Part shown: positions 7,937 through 16,682 of the stretch, in pieces
Layout of the letters: the number at the start of each line of letters is the position of its first letter
How positions within the stretch are numbered: position 1 is the stretch's first letter
Assembly: GCA_964486335.1 (NCBI GenBank)
Contig: CAZAMB010000004.1
Span: 191,824 to 255,823, forward strand
Direction: 5' to 3'
Source of the DNA: CAZAMB01 sp964486335
Lineage (GTDB): Bacteria > Planctomycetota > Phycisphaerae > UBA1845
Length of the DNA stretch: 64,000 nucleotides
The notes under the pieces: model-generated
Database searches by the model: none
Told to the model about the DNA's origin: nothing
Seen by the model: the letters and a program-made list of their open reading frames with translations, nothing else
Translations under genes and position numbers: made by a program

Positions 7937-9973
7937 CTAGCCGCCGTCATTGCTTTCAGCTCCAGGTTCGTCGCCACTCTCGGATTGGGGAAAATCAGAG
8001 AGGATCACGGAAGCCCAAATGTCGAATCGCCAATCATTCGTCGTCGGCTCCAGCGTCACTGGATCGATCGCTCCGCTGGCAACCCCTGCTCCCGGCGTCG
8101 ATCCGGCGGATGAACCTCGACCGCCTCCGCCACGGGAGACTCCGCCGGTGGGCGACGTGCCACCTGCTGACAGCTGAACGCCGTCCATCAATACAATCTG
8201 GTCAAAATAAAACCCCGTGCCCGGTCGGCGACCGTTCTCCCGCAAGCGCAAGATGAACTTGTCGCGAATAAACGCGGCGCCACCCGCGTTCGGCGTGCGA
8301 CAAGTCAGCTTCACATGCAAGCCAGGTAACGCCTGCTCCACGTCGTAAGTATTGATCGGCGGCGGAACCTCAATCAGGCTCTTCCAAGGCCATTTCCCGA
8401 GTTCAGGTTCAAAAAAGTAGTCCAGTGCCTCGATCCAAACTTGCTCTCGTTCGCTCCGGGGTTTTGCGCTCGAAAGACCCGCCAGAACCTCTTCAGGAGA
8501 ATTCGCATGAGCAATTGAATCAGAGGAAGTCGGAAGCGATTCATGAATCACGCGAAGAATGGACGGCGCAATTCGCTTGAGGCTGAGAAGTTCCACAGCG
8601 CGCCGAGCTTCAGATTGCTCCGACTCTCCCTTGCCCGAAAGTCCCGACAATGTCTTCTTCAAGACATTTCCCGCCTCAAGAATCGTAGCGGCTTTCGCGC
8701 GATCGGAATGATCGCCTCGAGGGCCGCCGCGGATCACATCGACGGCTTGGTCCAAGCTCAGGCTTCCGACATTGCTTGAACTTGCCCCTGCCGCCAAGGC
8801 TCGCATATCGGTCGCTTGCCTAAACCAGACAAGTCCCCCCGCCAAGACCAGGCAAGCCGCCGCGGCCGCAAATGCAGGACGCTTTTTTCTCCATGCCACC
8901 TGTTTGGCGATCTCCGTCGGCAACAGGTTGCTCGTCACCTTCGTCAATTCAAGTCCCTGTAGCGCCAGGCCGTAGGCAACGTAAAGGCTCAAGAAGTGTT
9001 CTTTGAATGCGTCCTGATTCGCCACGGAGGACACCGCGGCGTTGCGAAACGACGGCGGTCGATCGACATTCAAACTGAGGTTCTGCTGTAGATATTTTTG
9101 CAGACCCGGCAGCTGAAACGCATCGCCCACACCGAGTACGCGGTCCACCTTTGTGTCACGATGGGTGGAGGAATAGAACCCGATGGAGCGCTGGAGTTCC
9201 TGAACCAGATCCGCGAAGACCGGTCGCATCGCCTGAAAAATCTGACGGGCATATTTGCTCTCGGCGGCCGTTCTTTTCAGGTTCTCTGCCTTCGCGAAAC
9301 TCAGCTTGAAGGATTTGACAAGAGCTTCGGTGAAGCGGTTTCCGCCAATGGGCACGGTACGCGTCCACAGGGCGTCCTTGGTCGCCACGACAAGGTCCGT
9401 GTTCTCGGCGCCGATATCCAGAAGGATTGTCGTGTCGCCGGAAAGCCAACCATCAAAATAGGCTGCGTTGTACAACGCCAACGGACCCGACTGAACACCG
9501 TTCGGTTCGATGGCGGCTTGCTCGAAGTGCAGCAGATGTTCGCGGATGAGTTCCCGCTTCATCGCGAAAATGCCGACCTCAATGTCAGGCAAACCCTCTT
9601 GCTGAAAAGTCTCGTAATCCCAGATGACCTCGTCCATATCGAATGGAATCTGTTGATCCGCTTCGTAACGAACGATATCGGGAATGCGATTCGGCGCAAC
9701 GGGGGGTAGTTTTGTAAAACGGGCCAATGTGTGTTGGCCCGGAACACCAACCACCACCTGGTCCTTGGAAACGTCGTTTCGAGATAGGAATTTCTCGAGC
9801 GCAGCGCCGATCAATGCCGGACGATCGGCATCCGGCTGTGAAAGAATCTTGGCGTGTTCAACGTAATCGATCGCAGCGACTTCTACTTTACCCTCGGCGG
9901 CGGGACGAAGCTTGACTGCTTTCAGCGCGCAGCGACCGACGTCGATACCCCACACCGCCTGCGTACTCGCCAT
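7937..9973 (-). CDS. pilM: PilM-type ATPase fused to a PilN-like membrane segment
   Basis: A 678-aa protein. Residues 1-345 are PilM, an actin-like ATPase of the FtsA/SHS2 type: phosphate-1 motif GIDVGRCALKAV, SHS2 region with VVVGVPGQ, phosphate-2 motif LLDIGAENTDLVV at 184-196, and adenosine motif VLGVGDAFQLPGLQ near 279-292. In place of the usual PilM end, residues 350-385 read NLLP, then a basic stretch, then one membrane helix, which is the layout of the PilN N-terminus. A periplasmic domain of about 290 residues follows, with a Gly/Ser-rich linker near 600-640. PilM binds the cytoplasmic NLLP motif of PilN in classical systems, so the fusion joins two known partners. It is the first gene of the operon; GGAGAC lies upstream of the ATG. 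Confidence 0.88.
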   Translation of the reverse strand: MASTQAVWGIDVGRCALKAVKLRPAAEGKVEVAAIDYVEHAKILSQPDADRPALIGAALEKFLSRNDVSKDQVVVGVPGQHTLARFTKLPPVAPNRIPDIVRYEADQQIPFDMDEVIWDYETFQQEGLPDIEVGIFAMKRELIREHLLHFEQAAIEPNGVQSGPLALYNAAYFDGWLSGDTTILLDIGAENTDLVVATKDALWTRTVPIGGNRFTEALVKSFKLSFAKAENLKRTAAESKYARQIFQAMRPVFADLVQELQRSIGFYSSTHRDTKVDRVLGVGDAFQLPGLQKYLQQNLSLNVDRPPSFRNAAVSSVANQDAFKEHFLSLYVAYGLALQGLELTKVTSNLLPTEIAKQVAWRKKRPAFAAAAACLVLAGGLVWFRQATDMRALAAGASSSNVGSLSLDQAVDVIRGGPRGDHSDRAKAATILEAGNVLKKTLSGLSGKGESEQSEARRAVELLSLKRIAPSILRVIHESLPTSSDSIAHANSPEEVLAGLSSAKPRSEREQVWIEALDYFFEPELGKWPWKSLIEVPPPINTYDVEQALPGLHVKLTCRTPNAGGAAFIRDKFILRLRENGRRPGTGFYFDQIVLMDGVQLSAGGTSPTGGVSRGGGGRGSSAGSTPGAGVASGAIDPVTLEPTTNDWRFDIWASVILSDFPQSESGDEPGAESNDGG

Positions 9974-10054
9974 GAATATCGTCTCCGTCCACTGTCGCCA
10001 TGACGCCGCATGGCGCCTTTTGCCGGCGGAAGCCGCATGTTATGCTCACCGCGA

Positions 10055-11665
10055 ATGGCTGGGAAGTATCGGCTGAGCACTCTCGGCTGTAAAGTCAATC
10101 AATACGAAACGCAGCTCGTTCGGCAACTCCTTGAGTCGCTCGGCATGTGTCCGGCGTCGCCCGGAGAATCGGCCGATCTGGCTGTCGTCAACACTTGCGC
10201 GGTTACCGTCGGCGCCATGCGCGACAATCGTCTGGCGATCCGCAAAGTTGCGGACAAGGGCCGTACACCCGTGATCGTCATCGGATGCGGCGCAACTGCC
10301 GACGCAAACCGGTTGGGTTCCATTCCCGGCGTTACTGCGGTGGTGGGCCATTCAAACGAGACACAGGACCAGCTCCGGTCCCACGTCATACAAAGCCTCA
10401 TTCGGTCCGCACCGCCACAAATTCACGCGTCTCACGACTTTCACGAACGCGCAATGCATCTGTCCCAGTCGACCACCCAAGACACACGCAGGATGTCGGA
10501 CGCCGGAAGGCCCAGTGGCGGGGCAACCGCGTCCGAAGCAGCCCTCCCCGCTCGACCGATTATTCCGCTGCCGTTGGCCGGTGTCAAGAAAATGCAACCG
10601 GTCGGCGGTGACGAGGAAGGGAATGCACTGTTGCTTGATCGCATCGATACATTCGCTGGGCACTCCCGCGCCTTCCTCAAAGTACAGGACGGCTGCGATG
10701 CCTTCTGTACATACTGCATTATCCCTCAATTGCGACCCGATCTACGATACAAGCCGATCGACGTGGCGGTCGCCGAGGCGACGGCGCTCGTCCACAAGGG
10801 ATACAAGGAGATTATTCTTACGGGGATCTTCCTGGGCGCTTTCGGTCGTTCAACCGCCGTTCGCAAACGGTTCACGAGCGAACGACCTCCACTGGTTCGA
10901 CTCATCGATGCCATCGCAAAAGTGGACGGCCTCGAACGCCTGCGCCTTTCCAGCCTCGAGCCCGGCGACGTCACGGGCGCCCTGCTCGAAGTGTTCCGGT
11001 CAAACAAAGCATGCGTCCCCCACTTCCATCTCCCCCTCCAATCGGGAAGCCAGGACGTTCTTCGGCGAATGAACCGCCAGTATTCCACCGCCGACTTTGC
11101 GGCAATGGTCGATCGCGTGCGTTCGGCCTTGGACCGTCCGGCGATTTCGACAGACATTGTCGTTGGGTTTCCCGGTGAATCCGACGTGGATTTTGCGGCG
11201 ACGATGGAATTGGCCCGATACTCGCGGTTTTGCAAGATTCACGCGTTTCCTTTTAGTCCGCGTTCGGGAACCGCGGCCGCTCGATGGAACAGTCAATTCG
11301 TACCGCATGCGAAGGTTCGAGAGCGAATGAACATGCTGGCCGAACTCGACGCGCAAGGCTCACTCGATTACCGTCGGTCAACGGTAGGCATTCGCGAACG
11401 AGTCATCATCGAAGGAATCGACGAGGAATCGGGTTATCGGTGGGACCATCCGAAGGAACTCAGAGGAGTTTCTTCCATCCATTACGGCCGTTCGGATCGC
11501 TATTTTGAAGTGCGATTCGAATCGAACGCCCGGTTCGCCAAAGGTGACGTGGTGCCCGTCCGGATCTTTCACGCCGACCGAAACCAGACACTGGCTGTTT
11601 GCCTCGCGTCTGGCGTCGAAGGCAACGGGCTTCCCGTCCTATCTTCCGCACCGCGGGGCCTTTGA
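10055..11665 (+). CDS. mtaB: tRNA-t6A37 methylthiotransferase MtaB
   Basis: A radical-SAM enzyme that adds a methylthio group to t6A at position 37 of ANN-decoding tRNAs. The start at 10055 places the family signature LSTLGCKVNQYE at residue 6. The MTTase domain has its three cluster Cys in GCKVNQ, NTCAV and GCGAT. The radical-SAM motif is CDAFCTYCIIP, and a TRAM-like C-terminal domain follows. At 536 aa it is longer than typical MtaB (about 430-450): roughly 60-70 extra low-complexity residues separate the MTTase and radical-SAM domains (HASHDFHERAMHLSQSTTQ onward). It is divergent from the pilus operon. In-frame ATGs at 10010 and 10037 would add only unrelated residues. Confidence 0.9.
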   Translation: MAGKYRLSTLGCKVNQYETQLVRQLLESLGMCPASPGESADLAVVNTCAVTVGAMRDNRLAIRKVADKGRTPVIVIGCGATADANRLGSIPGVTAVVGHSNETQDQLRSHVIQSLIRSAPPQIHASHDFHERAMHLSQSTTQDTRRMSDAGRPSGGATASEAALPARPIIPLPLAGVKKMQPVGGDEEGNALLLDRIDTFAGHSRAFLKVQDGCDAFCTYCIIPQLRPDLRYKPIDVAVAEATALVHKGYKEIILTGIFLGAFGRSTAVRKRFTSERPPLVRLIDAIAKVDGLERLRLSSLEPGDVTGALLEVFRSNKACVPHFHLPLQSGSQDVLRRMNRQYSTADFAAMVDRVRSALDRPAISTDIVVGFPGESDVDFAATMELARYSRFCKIHAFPFSPRSGTAAARWNSQFVPHAKVRERMNMLAELDAQGSLDYRRSTVGIRERVIIEGIDEESGYRWDHPKELRGVSSIHYGRSDRYFEVRFESNARFAKGDVVPVRIFHADRNQTLAVCLASGVEGNGLPVLSSAPRGL

Positions 11666-11698
11666 TCTGCTGACCGTGCGAGCATAATCTTTCGACCT

Positions 11699-12508
11699 AT
11701 GAAAAACGCGCGCCAAACCGCCGTTCAACGATACCACGACCGAGTGGCCGGTCGTTATGACGACAGCTACGACGACGAATTCTGGCAGTGGCACGATTCG
11801 CTGACCTGGGACTACCTCAAGCCTCATCTTCCGACCAATCTCTCCGACACCATCCTCGATCTCGGCTGCGGAACGGGGAAATGGGCGGCCAAGTTGCTCA
11901 AGAGCGGATTTCGCGTGGTTTGCGTGGACATTTCCGCAAAGATGCTCGATCAGGCTCGATTGAAGCTCGACCAACCGGAACTGTCCGGCAAAGCTGAATT
12001 CGTTCATGCCGATCTGTGCGATCTTTCCATGCTCTCAGATGGTTGCGCCTCTCTTGCCGTCGCGATGGGTGACCCGATCGGCTGCGCGAGCAATCCATTG
12101 AAAGCGATGAGGGAAATCCGCCGCGTCCTTTCGGAAAAAGGCGTTCTTGTCGCCACGTTCGACAACAAACTGTCGGCCATTGATTATTACCTCGAACACG
12201 GCGACCCTCGCGAACTTTCTCGATTCCTGCGCGACGGCCGGACCCACTGGCTCACCAGGGACGCCTCTGAACAGTTTGATATCACGACATACTCGCCGGA
12301 CGAGCTTCGTCGGTTGGTCGAAAGCGGCGGATTTGAATTGCTGGAAATGATCGGAAAGACGGTGCTTCCCATGCGCCATCATCGCCATTTGCTTGTCGAA
12401 TCCGACGCGCGACGGGCATGGGCCAAAATCGAAAAGTCGCTTTGCCGCGATGCTTCGGCATTGGCTCGCGCCTCTCACCTTCAGATGGCCGCGCGAAAAA
12501 GAATGTGA
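11699..12508 (+). CDS. Class I SAM-dependent methyltransferase
   Basis: A 269-aa protein with a class I methyltransferase Rossmann core. Motif I is ILDLGCGTGKWAAKLL, followed by the acidic strand VVCVDIS and a methyltransf_11-type core (RRVLSEKGVLVATFDN). The N-terminus (YHDRVAGRYDDSYDD) resembles UbiE/BioC-like small-molecule methyltransferases. The substrate cannot be told from the sequence. It starts 33 bp after mtaB on the same strand and may be co-transcribed with it. It ends 13 bp before the convergent ThiF-like gene, and no hairpin terminator is obvious between them. Confidence 0.85.
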   Translation: MKNARQTAVQRYHDRVAGRYDDSYDDEFWQWHDSLTWDYLKPHLPTNLSDTILDLGCGTGKWAAKLLKSGFRVVCVDISAKMLDQARLKLDQPELSGKAEFVHADLCDLSMLSDGCASLAVAMGDPIGCASNPLKAMREIRRVLSEKGVLVATFDNKLSAIDYYLEHGDPRELSRFLRDGRTHWLTRDASEQFDITTYSPDELRRLVESGGFELLEMIGKTVLPMRHHRHLLVESDARRAWAKIEKSLCRDASALARASHLQMAARKRM

Positions 12509-12521
12509 CCCCCGTTTGCCG

Positions 12522-13607
12522 TCAGGCCCCCAGATACTTCGCGTGGATGGACCGAGCACGATCAACGTCCGCGGTCCCCTTGACAATCACGCGCCCGTCG
12601 GGAAAAAGCGTCAGCTCGAAACGATCGATCTTCGCCCGCAACATGTATTCATTGAAACGCACCGGCTCGAGCGCGACGGGGCCGAGCTTTGCCGCGATGA
12701 CGTTGAAGTCCATCCGGCGTTTCCCGGACGGCACGACCTGTACCGCGTCGCGCCCGCACAACGACGTTGTTGTTCCTGAAAAATGCCCGTCGAGAAAAGA
12801 AAACTCGCGCCCGCGGCAACAGGGGCACTTCCCATCATCATAGGCCGACTGAACCTTCATGTTGACGAGCCGACCGCTCCACGCATCGAGATGCACGAGA
12901 TGGCGATTGATCTGATCCCGTCGTCCCATCAGCAACTTGATCGCCTCCATCGCCTGAAGACTGGCCACCAGATTCACAGCCGGCCCCACAACGCCGGCCG
13001 TATCGCACGTGGGGTTCATTTCCGGCGGCGGCGCCTCCTCAAAAACGCAGCGAAGGCAAGGCGTGTCGTTCGGAACGATCGCCATGCACAGGCCGGTCGC
13101 GCCGATCACCGCGCCATACACCCACGGCCGATTCGACTTAACCGCAAGGTCGTTGATCAGAAACCGCGTCTCAAAATTGTCGGTCCCGTCCAGCAATACG
13201 TCCATGCCGCGAGAGAGCTCTTCAATGTTGCCGGGATTCACGTCGGCCACGACGGGTTCCACGGTGATCTCAGAGTTGATTCGACGAAGCTTGTTGGCCG
13301 CCGCCTGAGCCTTGGGTAGATTCGCCGCGATGTCGTCCTCATCAAACAGCACCTGCCGTTGCAGGTTGTCCCGTTCGATGAAATCGCGATCGCAGATGCG
13401 CAGGAATCCCACGCCGGCTCGAACCAGCGTGTTGGCCGACACGCTGCCCAGCGCTCCACACCCGAACAACACCGCTCGAGAACCCAGCAGCTTTCGTTGC
13501 CCGTCCGCGCCGATTCTCTCGTACATCACCTGGCGTGAATACCGAGCAAGTTGCGGATCACGGGCGGCTTCAGCGGCTGGAAGATGCTGTGTTTCGCTCA
13601 TCATCAC
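12522..13607 (-). CDS. ThiF/MoeB-family E1-like adenylyltransferase with extra C-terminal domain
   Basis: A 361-aa enzyme of the ThiF/MoeB/HesA family, which adenylates the C-terminal Gly-Gly of ThiS, MoaD or similar ubiquitin-fold proteins. It has the nucleotide loop LFGCGALGSVSANTLVRAG, the DRDFIERDNLQRQ motif, the DGTDNFETRFLIND motif, and two zinc CxxC pairs (PCLRC and KCPCC). The candidate active Cys lies in PTCDTAGVVGP. After the E1 core, about 75 residues follow, ending FPDGRVIVKGTADVDRARS, a small domain found in some ThiF-like proteins; there is no rhodanese domain. A MoaD/ThiS-like protein with a terminal Gly-Gly is encoded at 58239-58508, far from this gene. The physiological partner is not shown. 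Confidence 0.87.
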   Translation of the reverse strand: MMMSETQHLPAAEAARDPQLARYSRQVMYERIGADGQRKLLGSRAVLFGCGALGSVSANTLVRAGVGFLRICDRDFIERDNLQRQVLFDEDDIAANLPKAQAAANKLRRINSEITVEPVVADVNPGNIEELSRGMDVLLDGTDNFETRFLINDLAVKSNRPWVYGAVIGATGLCMAIVPNDTPCLRCVFEEAPPPEMNPTCDTAGVVGPAVNLVASLQAMEAIKLLMGRRDQINRHLVHLDAWSGRLVNMKVQSAYDDGKCPCCRGREFSFLDGHFSGTTTSLCGRDAVQVVPSGKRRMDFNVIAAKLGPVALEPVRFNEYMLRAKIDRFELTLFPDGRVIVKGTADVDRARSIHAKYLGA

Positions 13608-13631
13608 GCCTCGCGCCAGAACCGATCGACC

Positions 13632-14291
13632 TCATCGCGGTGGTTGATGGGGCGGGGTTCTTCGTGCAAACGATGCCAGATATCCTTCGTCCGCCGCGCC
13701 GGAATCGACTCGTTGGACTGGCTCGGCATGTGCACCAACGTTGTCTTTCGGTCGCGTCCCCATGCCACCGACCGGGTCCAACGCGTCCTGGACTCGCGTG
13801 GTGGTGGGAGCCGTCTTGGCATCACGCTCCTTCGTAGAGCCAATTGATAGCGGTGTTGCAATCGAGGCGCTGATGCGCCGCGACAACTGAGCAAAGGCCT
13901 TCCCGTTGCGCATTCCGGATGAGAAAAACGTGACCCCGCAAAACCCGATGATCACGGACTGCAACGCATCGCCCCCGTCCATCAGCATCACCCCCGCGCC
14001 AACGACGAAAATGCAACCGAGACCCATCGCGACCAAACTGTCCACGATCAACGCCGGCAAATGGCCGAACCACAGCCAGCAAGCGATGCCCGCGGTGAAT
14101 GCTCCTCCAATCCGCATCGCATGATAAACAACCACCGACGCCTGCCCAAAAAGGTCGGTTCCCGACGGCCTCGCCAGATACAAGAAGCCGAAGAACAACA
14201 TCATCGCCGCCCCGACGGCCGTCCCCGTCGCGGCCTGCCGAACTCTACGAACCACGAAGAGGTCCGAGGAAGGTTGACGAAGCCCATCCAT
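13632..14291 (-). CDS. Hypothetical membrane protein
   Basis: A 219-aa protein with about four hydrophobic helices between residues 20 and 130 (GAAMMLFFGFLYLA, AGIACWLWFGHLPALIVDSL, GLGCIFVVGAGVMLM, SVIIGFCGVTFFSSG). A polar, likely cytoplasmic C-terminal tail of about 80 residues follows. I do not recognise the family. It lies between tRNA-Leu and the ThiF-like gene on the same strand, 24 bp from the latter. Confidence 0.6.
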   Translation of the reverse strand: MDGLRQPSSDLFVVRRVRQAATGTAVGAAMMLFFGFLYLARPSGTDLFGQASVVVYHAMRIGGAFTAGIACWLWFGHLPALIVDSLVAMGLGCIFVVGAGVMLMDGGDALQSVIIGFCGVTFFSSGMRNGKAFAQLSRRISASIATPLSIGSTKERDAKTAPTTTRVQDALDPVGGMGTRPKDNVGAHAEPVQRVDSGAADEGYLASFARRTPPHQPPR

Positions 14292-14366
14292 GATTCACTG
14301 TTGGTTTCAATTCGCGCGATTTCTTGACGATCGTTCGTGCGTTCCCGCGGTCACACAGATATCCAT

Positions 14367-14450
14367 TGCGGCTGAGAGGACTCGAACCTCCACGTCCTTT
14401 CGAACACCAGATCCTAAGTCTGGCGCGTCTGCCAATTCCGCCACAGCCGC
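14367..14450 (-). tRNA. tRNA-Leu (anticodon UAG)
   Basis: The minus strand folds as a class II tRNA of 84 nt. The acceptor stem is GCGGCTG/CAGCCGC, the anticodon stem CCAGA/TCTGG encloses CTTAGGA, there is a long variable arm, and the T-arm loop reads TTCGAGT. The anticodon TAG corresponds to plus-strand positions 14414-14416. The discriminator base is A. CCA is not encoded, so it must be added after transcription. The gene lies 9 bp downstream of aroC and upstream of the membrane-protein gene on the same strand. Confidence 0.95.
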
Positions 14451-14459
14451 CGAAATCCC

Positions 14460-15614
14460 TCAAAACAACGAACGACAGTTCATAAGAAACTGCCCGTGCG
14501 CCGCCCGCACTTCCTCCAGCGTATCACCGCCGAACTTCTCCAGAAAAACCCGGGCGATCTCGAACGCCACGACGTTCTCGACGACCACGCTGCACGCCGG
14601 AACGGCACAAACGTCGCTCCGCTCATAATCCGATCGTTCCGCTCGTCCCGTCATCAGGTTGACGCTGTCCATTCCCTGCAAGAGCGTGCTGATCGGCTTC
14701 ATGGCCGCCCGAAGGACGATTGGCTGGCCGTTGGTCATCCCGCCTTCCAGGCCGCCGGCGCTATTCGATCGCCTCATAAAGCCAAGGCCGGGCGTGTCGC
14801 GCAACCCCGGATCGAATTCGATGGCATCGTGAACGCGGCTGCCCGGCAACGCGGCCGTCGCAAACCCCGACCCGATCTCCACGCCCTTGATCGCCTGCAC
14901 CGACCCGACCGCCTGCATCAATCGCCCGTCCAGCTTGTCTTGCCAGCGCATGCAGCTTCCCAATCCCGGCGGACAACCGTCCACGCGAACCTCGACAACC
15001 CCGCCCAGAGTGTCCTTTTCCTCCTTGGCGGTCCTGATCGCCGCGACCATTCGTTCCGCGGCCGCCGCCTCCGGACAATACGCTTCGTTGCCGTCTCGGC
15101 GAGACCGCAAATCGGCGATCGTCTCGCCCGTTGCGATCGTCGCATCTATGCCGCCGATGGAGACAACATAGCCGCAGACATCGATGCCGAATTCACGAAG
15201 CAGACACCGCGCCAAGGCCCCCGCCGCGACCCGCGCGGCTGTTTCTCTTGCCGAAGCTCGTTCTACAACATTGCGGCAGTCGACGGTTTGATATTTAAAA
15301 CTTCCGGCGAGGTCCGCATGACCCGGTCGTGGACGATGAATCGGAGAAGCCTCTTCAAGGCGCGCATCCCGATTGACAATTTGGAGCACCATAGGTGAGC
15401 CGATCGTCAGCCCACGCCGCACGCCGGCAAGAATGACGACCTCGTCCTGCTCGATTTTCATCCGCCCGCCGCGACCGTAGCCCCCCTGCCGGCGCTTCAG
15501 CTCACTATTGATGAGGTCGACGTCAACGGCCACGCACGCCGGCATCCCCTCCACAAGGGCGATCACGGCTGGTCCGTGCGACTCTCCCGCGGTTCGATAA
15601 TCGAGCCGAGTCAT
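14460..15614 (-). CDS. aroC: Chorismate synthase
   Basis: Converts 5-enolpyruvylshikimate-3-phosphate to chorismate with reduced FMN, the last common step to aromatic amino acids. The 384-aa protein has the family signatures GESHGPA near the N-terminus, the RPGHADLAGSFKY region with the Arg-rich loop, RASARETAARVA, and GMTNGQPIVLRAAMKPI. The start at 15614 gives MTRLDYRTAGESHGP, the usual distance to the first signature; an upstream in-frame start would add 19 unrelated residues. It is divergent from the YjbQ-family gene across a short gap of about 76 bp. Confidence 0.95.
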   Translation of the reverse strand: MTRLDYRTAGESHGPAVIALVEGMPACVAVDVDLINSELKRRQGGYGRGGRMKIEQDEVVILAGVRRGLTIGSPMVLQIVNRDARLEEASPIHRPRPGHADLAGSFKYQTVDCRNVVERASARETAARVAAGALARCLLREFGIDVCGYVVSIGGIDATIATGETIADLRSRRDGNEAYCPEAAAAERMVAAIRTAKEEKDTLGGVVEVRVDGCPPGLGSCMRWQDKLDGRLMQAVGSVQAIKGVEIGSGFATAALPGSRVHDAIEFDPGLRDTPGLGFMRRSNSAGGLEGGMTNGQPIVLRAAMKPISTLLQGMDSVNLMTGRAERSDYERSDVCAVPACSVVVENVVAFEIARVFLEKFGGDTLEEVRAAHGQFLMNCRSLF

Positions 15615-15690
15615 GACCATACCATCGTAGGCCGATCCCGCGGCCTTGCCAAACGATTCCCAAGCACGCAATACCCGCTATAACTCCGTC

Positions 15691-16113
15691 ATGGCCGTCG
15701 AATCCCATCAGTTCGACATCGAAACTCGCGGTGACACGCAGGTCGTCAACTTGACCGATCACGTCGCAAGGACCATTGCACAAGGTCGAATCGCCGATGG
15801 CATCGTGACAGTATTCGTTGTCGGATCGACCGCTGGCATCACGACAACTGAGTTCGAACCGGGACTTGCGGAGCACGACCTCAGGACGGCCTTCGAAAGG
15901 TTGGCGCCCCAAGACGGGGAGTATCGTCACGAGTCAACCTGGAATGACGACAACGGACACTCGCATGTCCGCGCATCCATCGTCGGTCCCAGTCTGGCGA
16001 TACCGCTGGCCGATCGACACCTGATGCTCGGCACTTGGCAGCAGATCGTGCTGATCGACTTTGATACGCGACCCAGAACCCGCCGAATCGTCGTGCAGGT
16101 TGTCGGAGAGTGA
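15691..16113 (+). CDS. YjbQ/UPF0047 family protein
   Basis: A 140-aa single-domain protein of the YjbQ/UPF0047 family, whose members have been linked to thiamine-phosphate synthase-like activity. Characteristic parts are GIVTVFVVGSTAGITTTE, the HESTWNDDNGHSHVRA segment with conserved His residues, and LGTWQQIVLIDFD. ATG at 15691 is chosen because the conserved domain begins within a few residues of it. It faces aroC upstream and converges with the HIT gene downstream across 41 bp. Confidence 0.88.
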   Translation: MAVESHQFDIETRGDTQVVNLTDHVARTIAQGRIADGIVTVFVVGSTAGITTTEFEPGLAEHDLRTAFERLAPQDGEYRHESTWNDDNGHSHVRASIVGPSLAIPLADRHLMLGTWQQIVLIDFDTRPRTRRIVVQVVGE

Positions 16114-16154
16114 CGGCGGCGAATGTGCGCCGCAGCGAACGGATTGAATCCGCA

Positions 16155-16589
16155 TCAGGCGGGCTTTTCGGCAATTGCCTGTTGAAGCGCCTTGGCAAGC
16201 TCCAAGTCGCGTCCGGGAGCGTATTTCCCCGCGTTCCAACGGTATCCGAGACCGTCATTGGAACGACGGGGTATCAGGTGAATATGAACATGCCTGACAA
16301 CCTGTCCCGCCGCTTCTCCGTCATTGCAAAGAAGATTGAGCCCGGACGAGTTCGTGACGCGCACCAGTGCGCGCCCAAGCACCGGAATACATTCGGCGAC
16401 CCGCGCAAACTGTACGCCCGGCAAATCGATCAATCTCGGATGGTGCTCTTTCGGAACGACAAGTAGATGCCCTTCGGCTAGCGGACCGATATCGAGAAAG
16501 GCGATAACGGCCTCATCTTCATAGACAACCGAGGCAGGGATATCCGCACAAACGAGCTTACAGAATACGCAGGCAGGATCGCGATGCAC
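16155..16589 (-). CDS. HIT-family nucleotide hydrolase
   Basis: A 144-aa histidine-triad protein of the Hint type. The catalytic motif is HVHIHLIPR near residue 106, and the N-terminus has CVFCKLV, a Cys pair typical of zinc-containing Hint proteins. These enzymes cleave nucleoside phosphoramidates or similar AMP adducts. The start is a GTG at 16589, since no ATG lies before the conserved CxFC. It follows rplQ by 93 bp on the same strand and may be read from the ribosomal transcript. Confidence 0.9.
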   Translation of the reverse strand: MHRDPACVFCKLVCADIPASVVYEDEAVIAFLDIGPLAEGHLLVVPKEHHPRLIDLPGVQFARVAECIPVLGRALVRVTNSSGLNLLCNDGEAAGQVVRHVHIHLIPRRSNDGLGYRWNAGKYAPGRDLELAKALQQAIAEKPA

Positions 16590-16682
16590 GGCTCAACGCT
16601 CCATGGGTTCGAGGCAGTGTATCGACCGTTTGCGAAATCCTCGGTAAGAATCAAAAGCCGACGGACGGAAGAGGCTGCGCCA

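Noticed and set aside
14245..14463. 72-codon minus-strand frame across the tRNA-Leu gene
   Set aside because: It reads through a complete tRNA (GIGRRARL and SPLSRNG are the usual translations of a tRNA-Leu), so it is not a gene.
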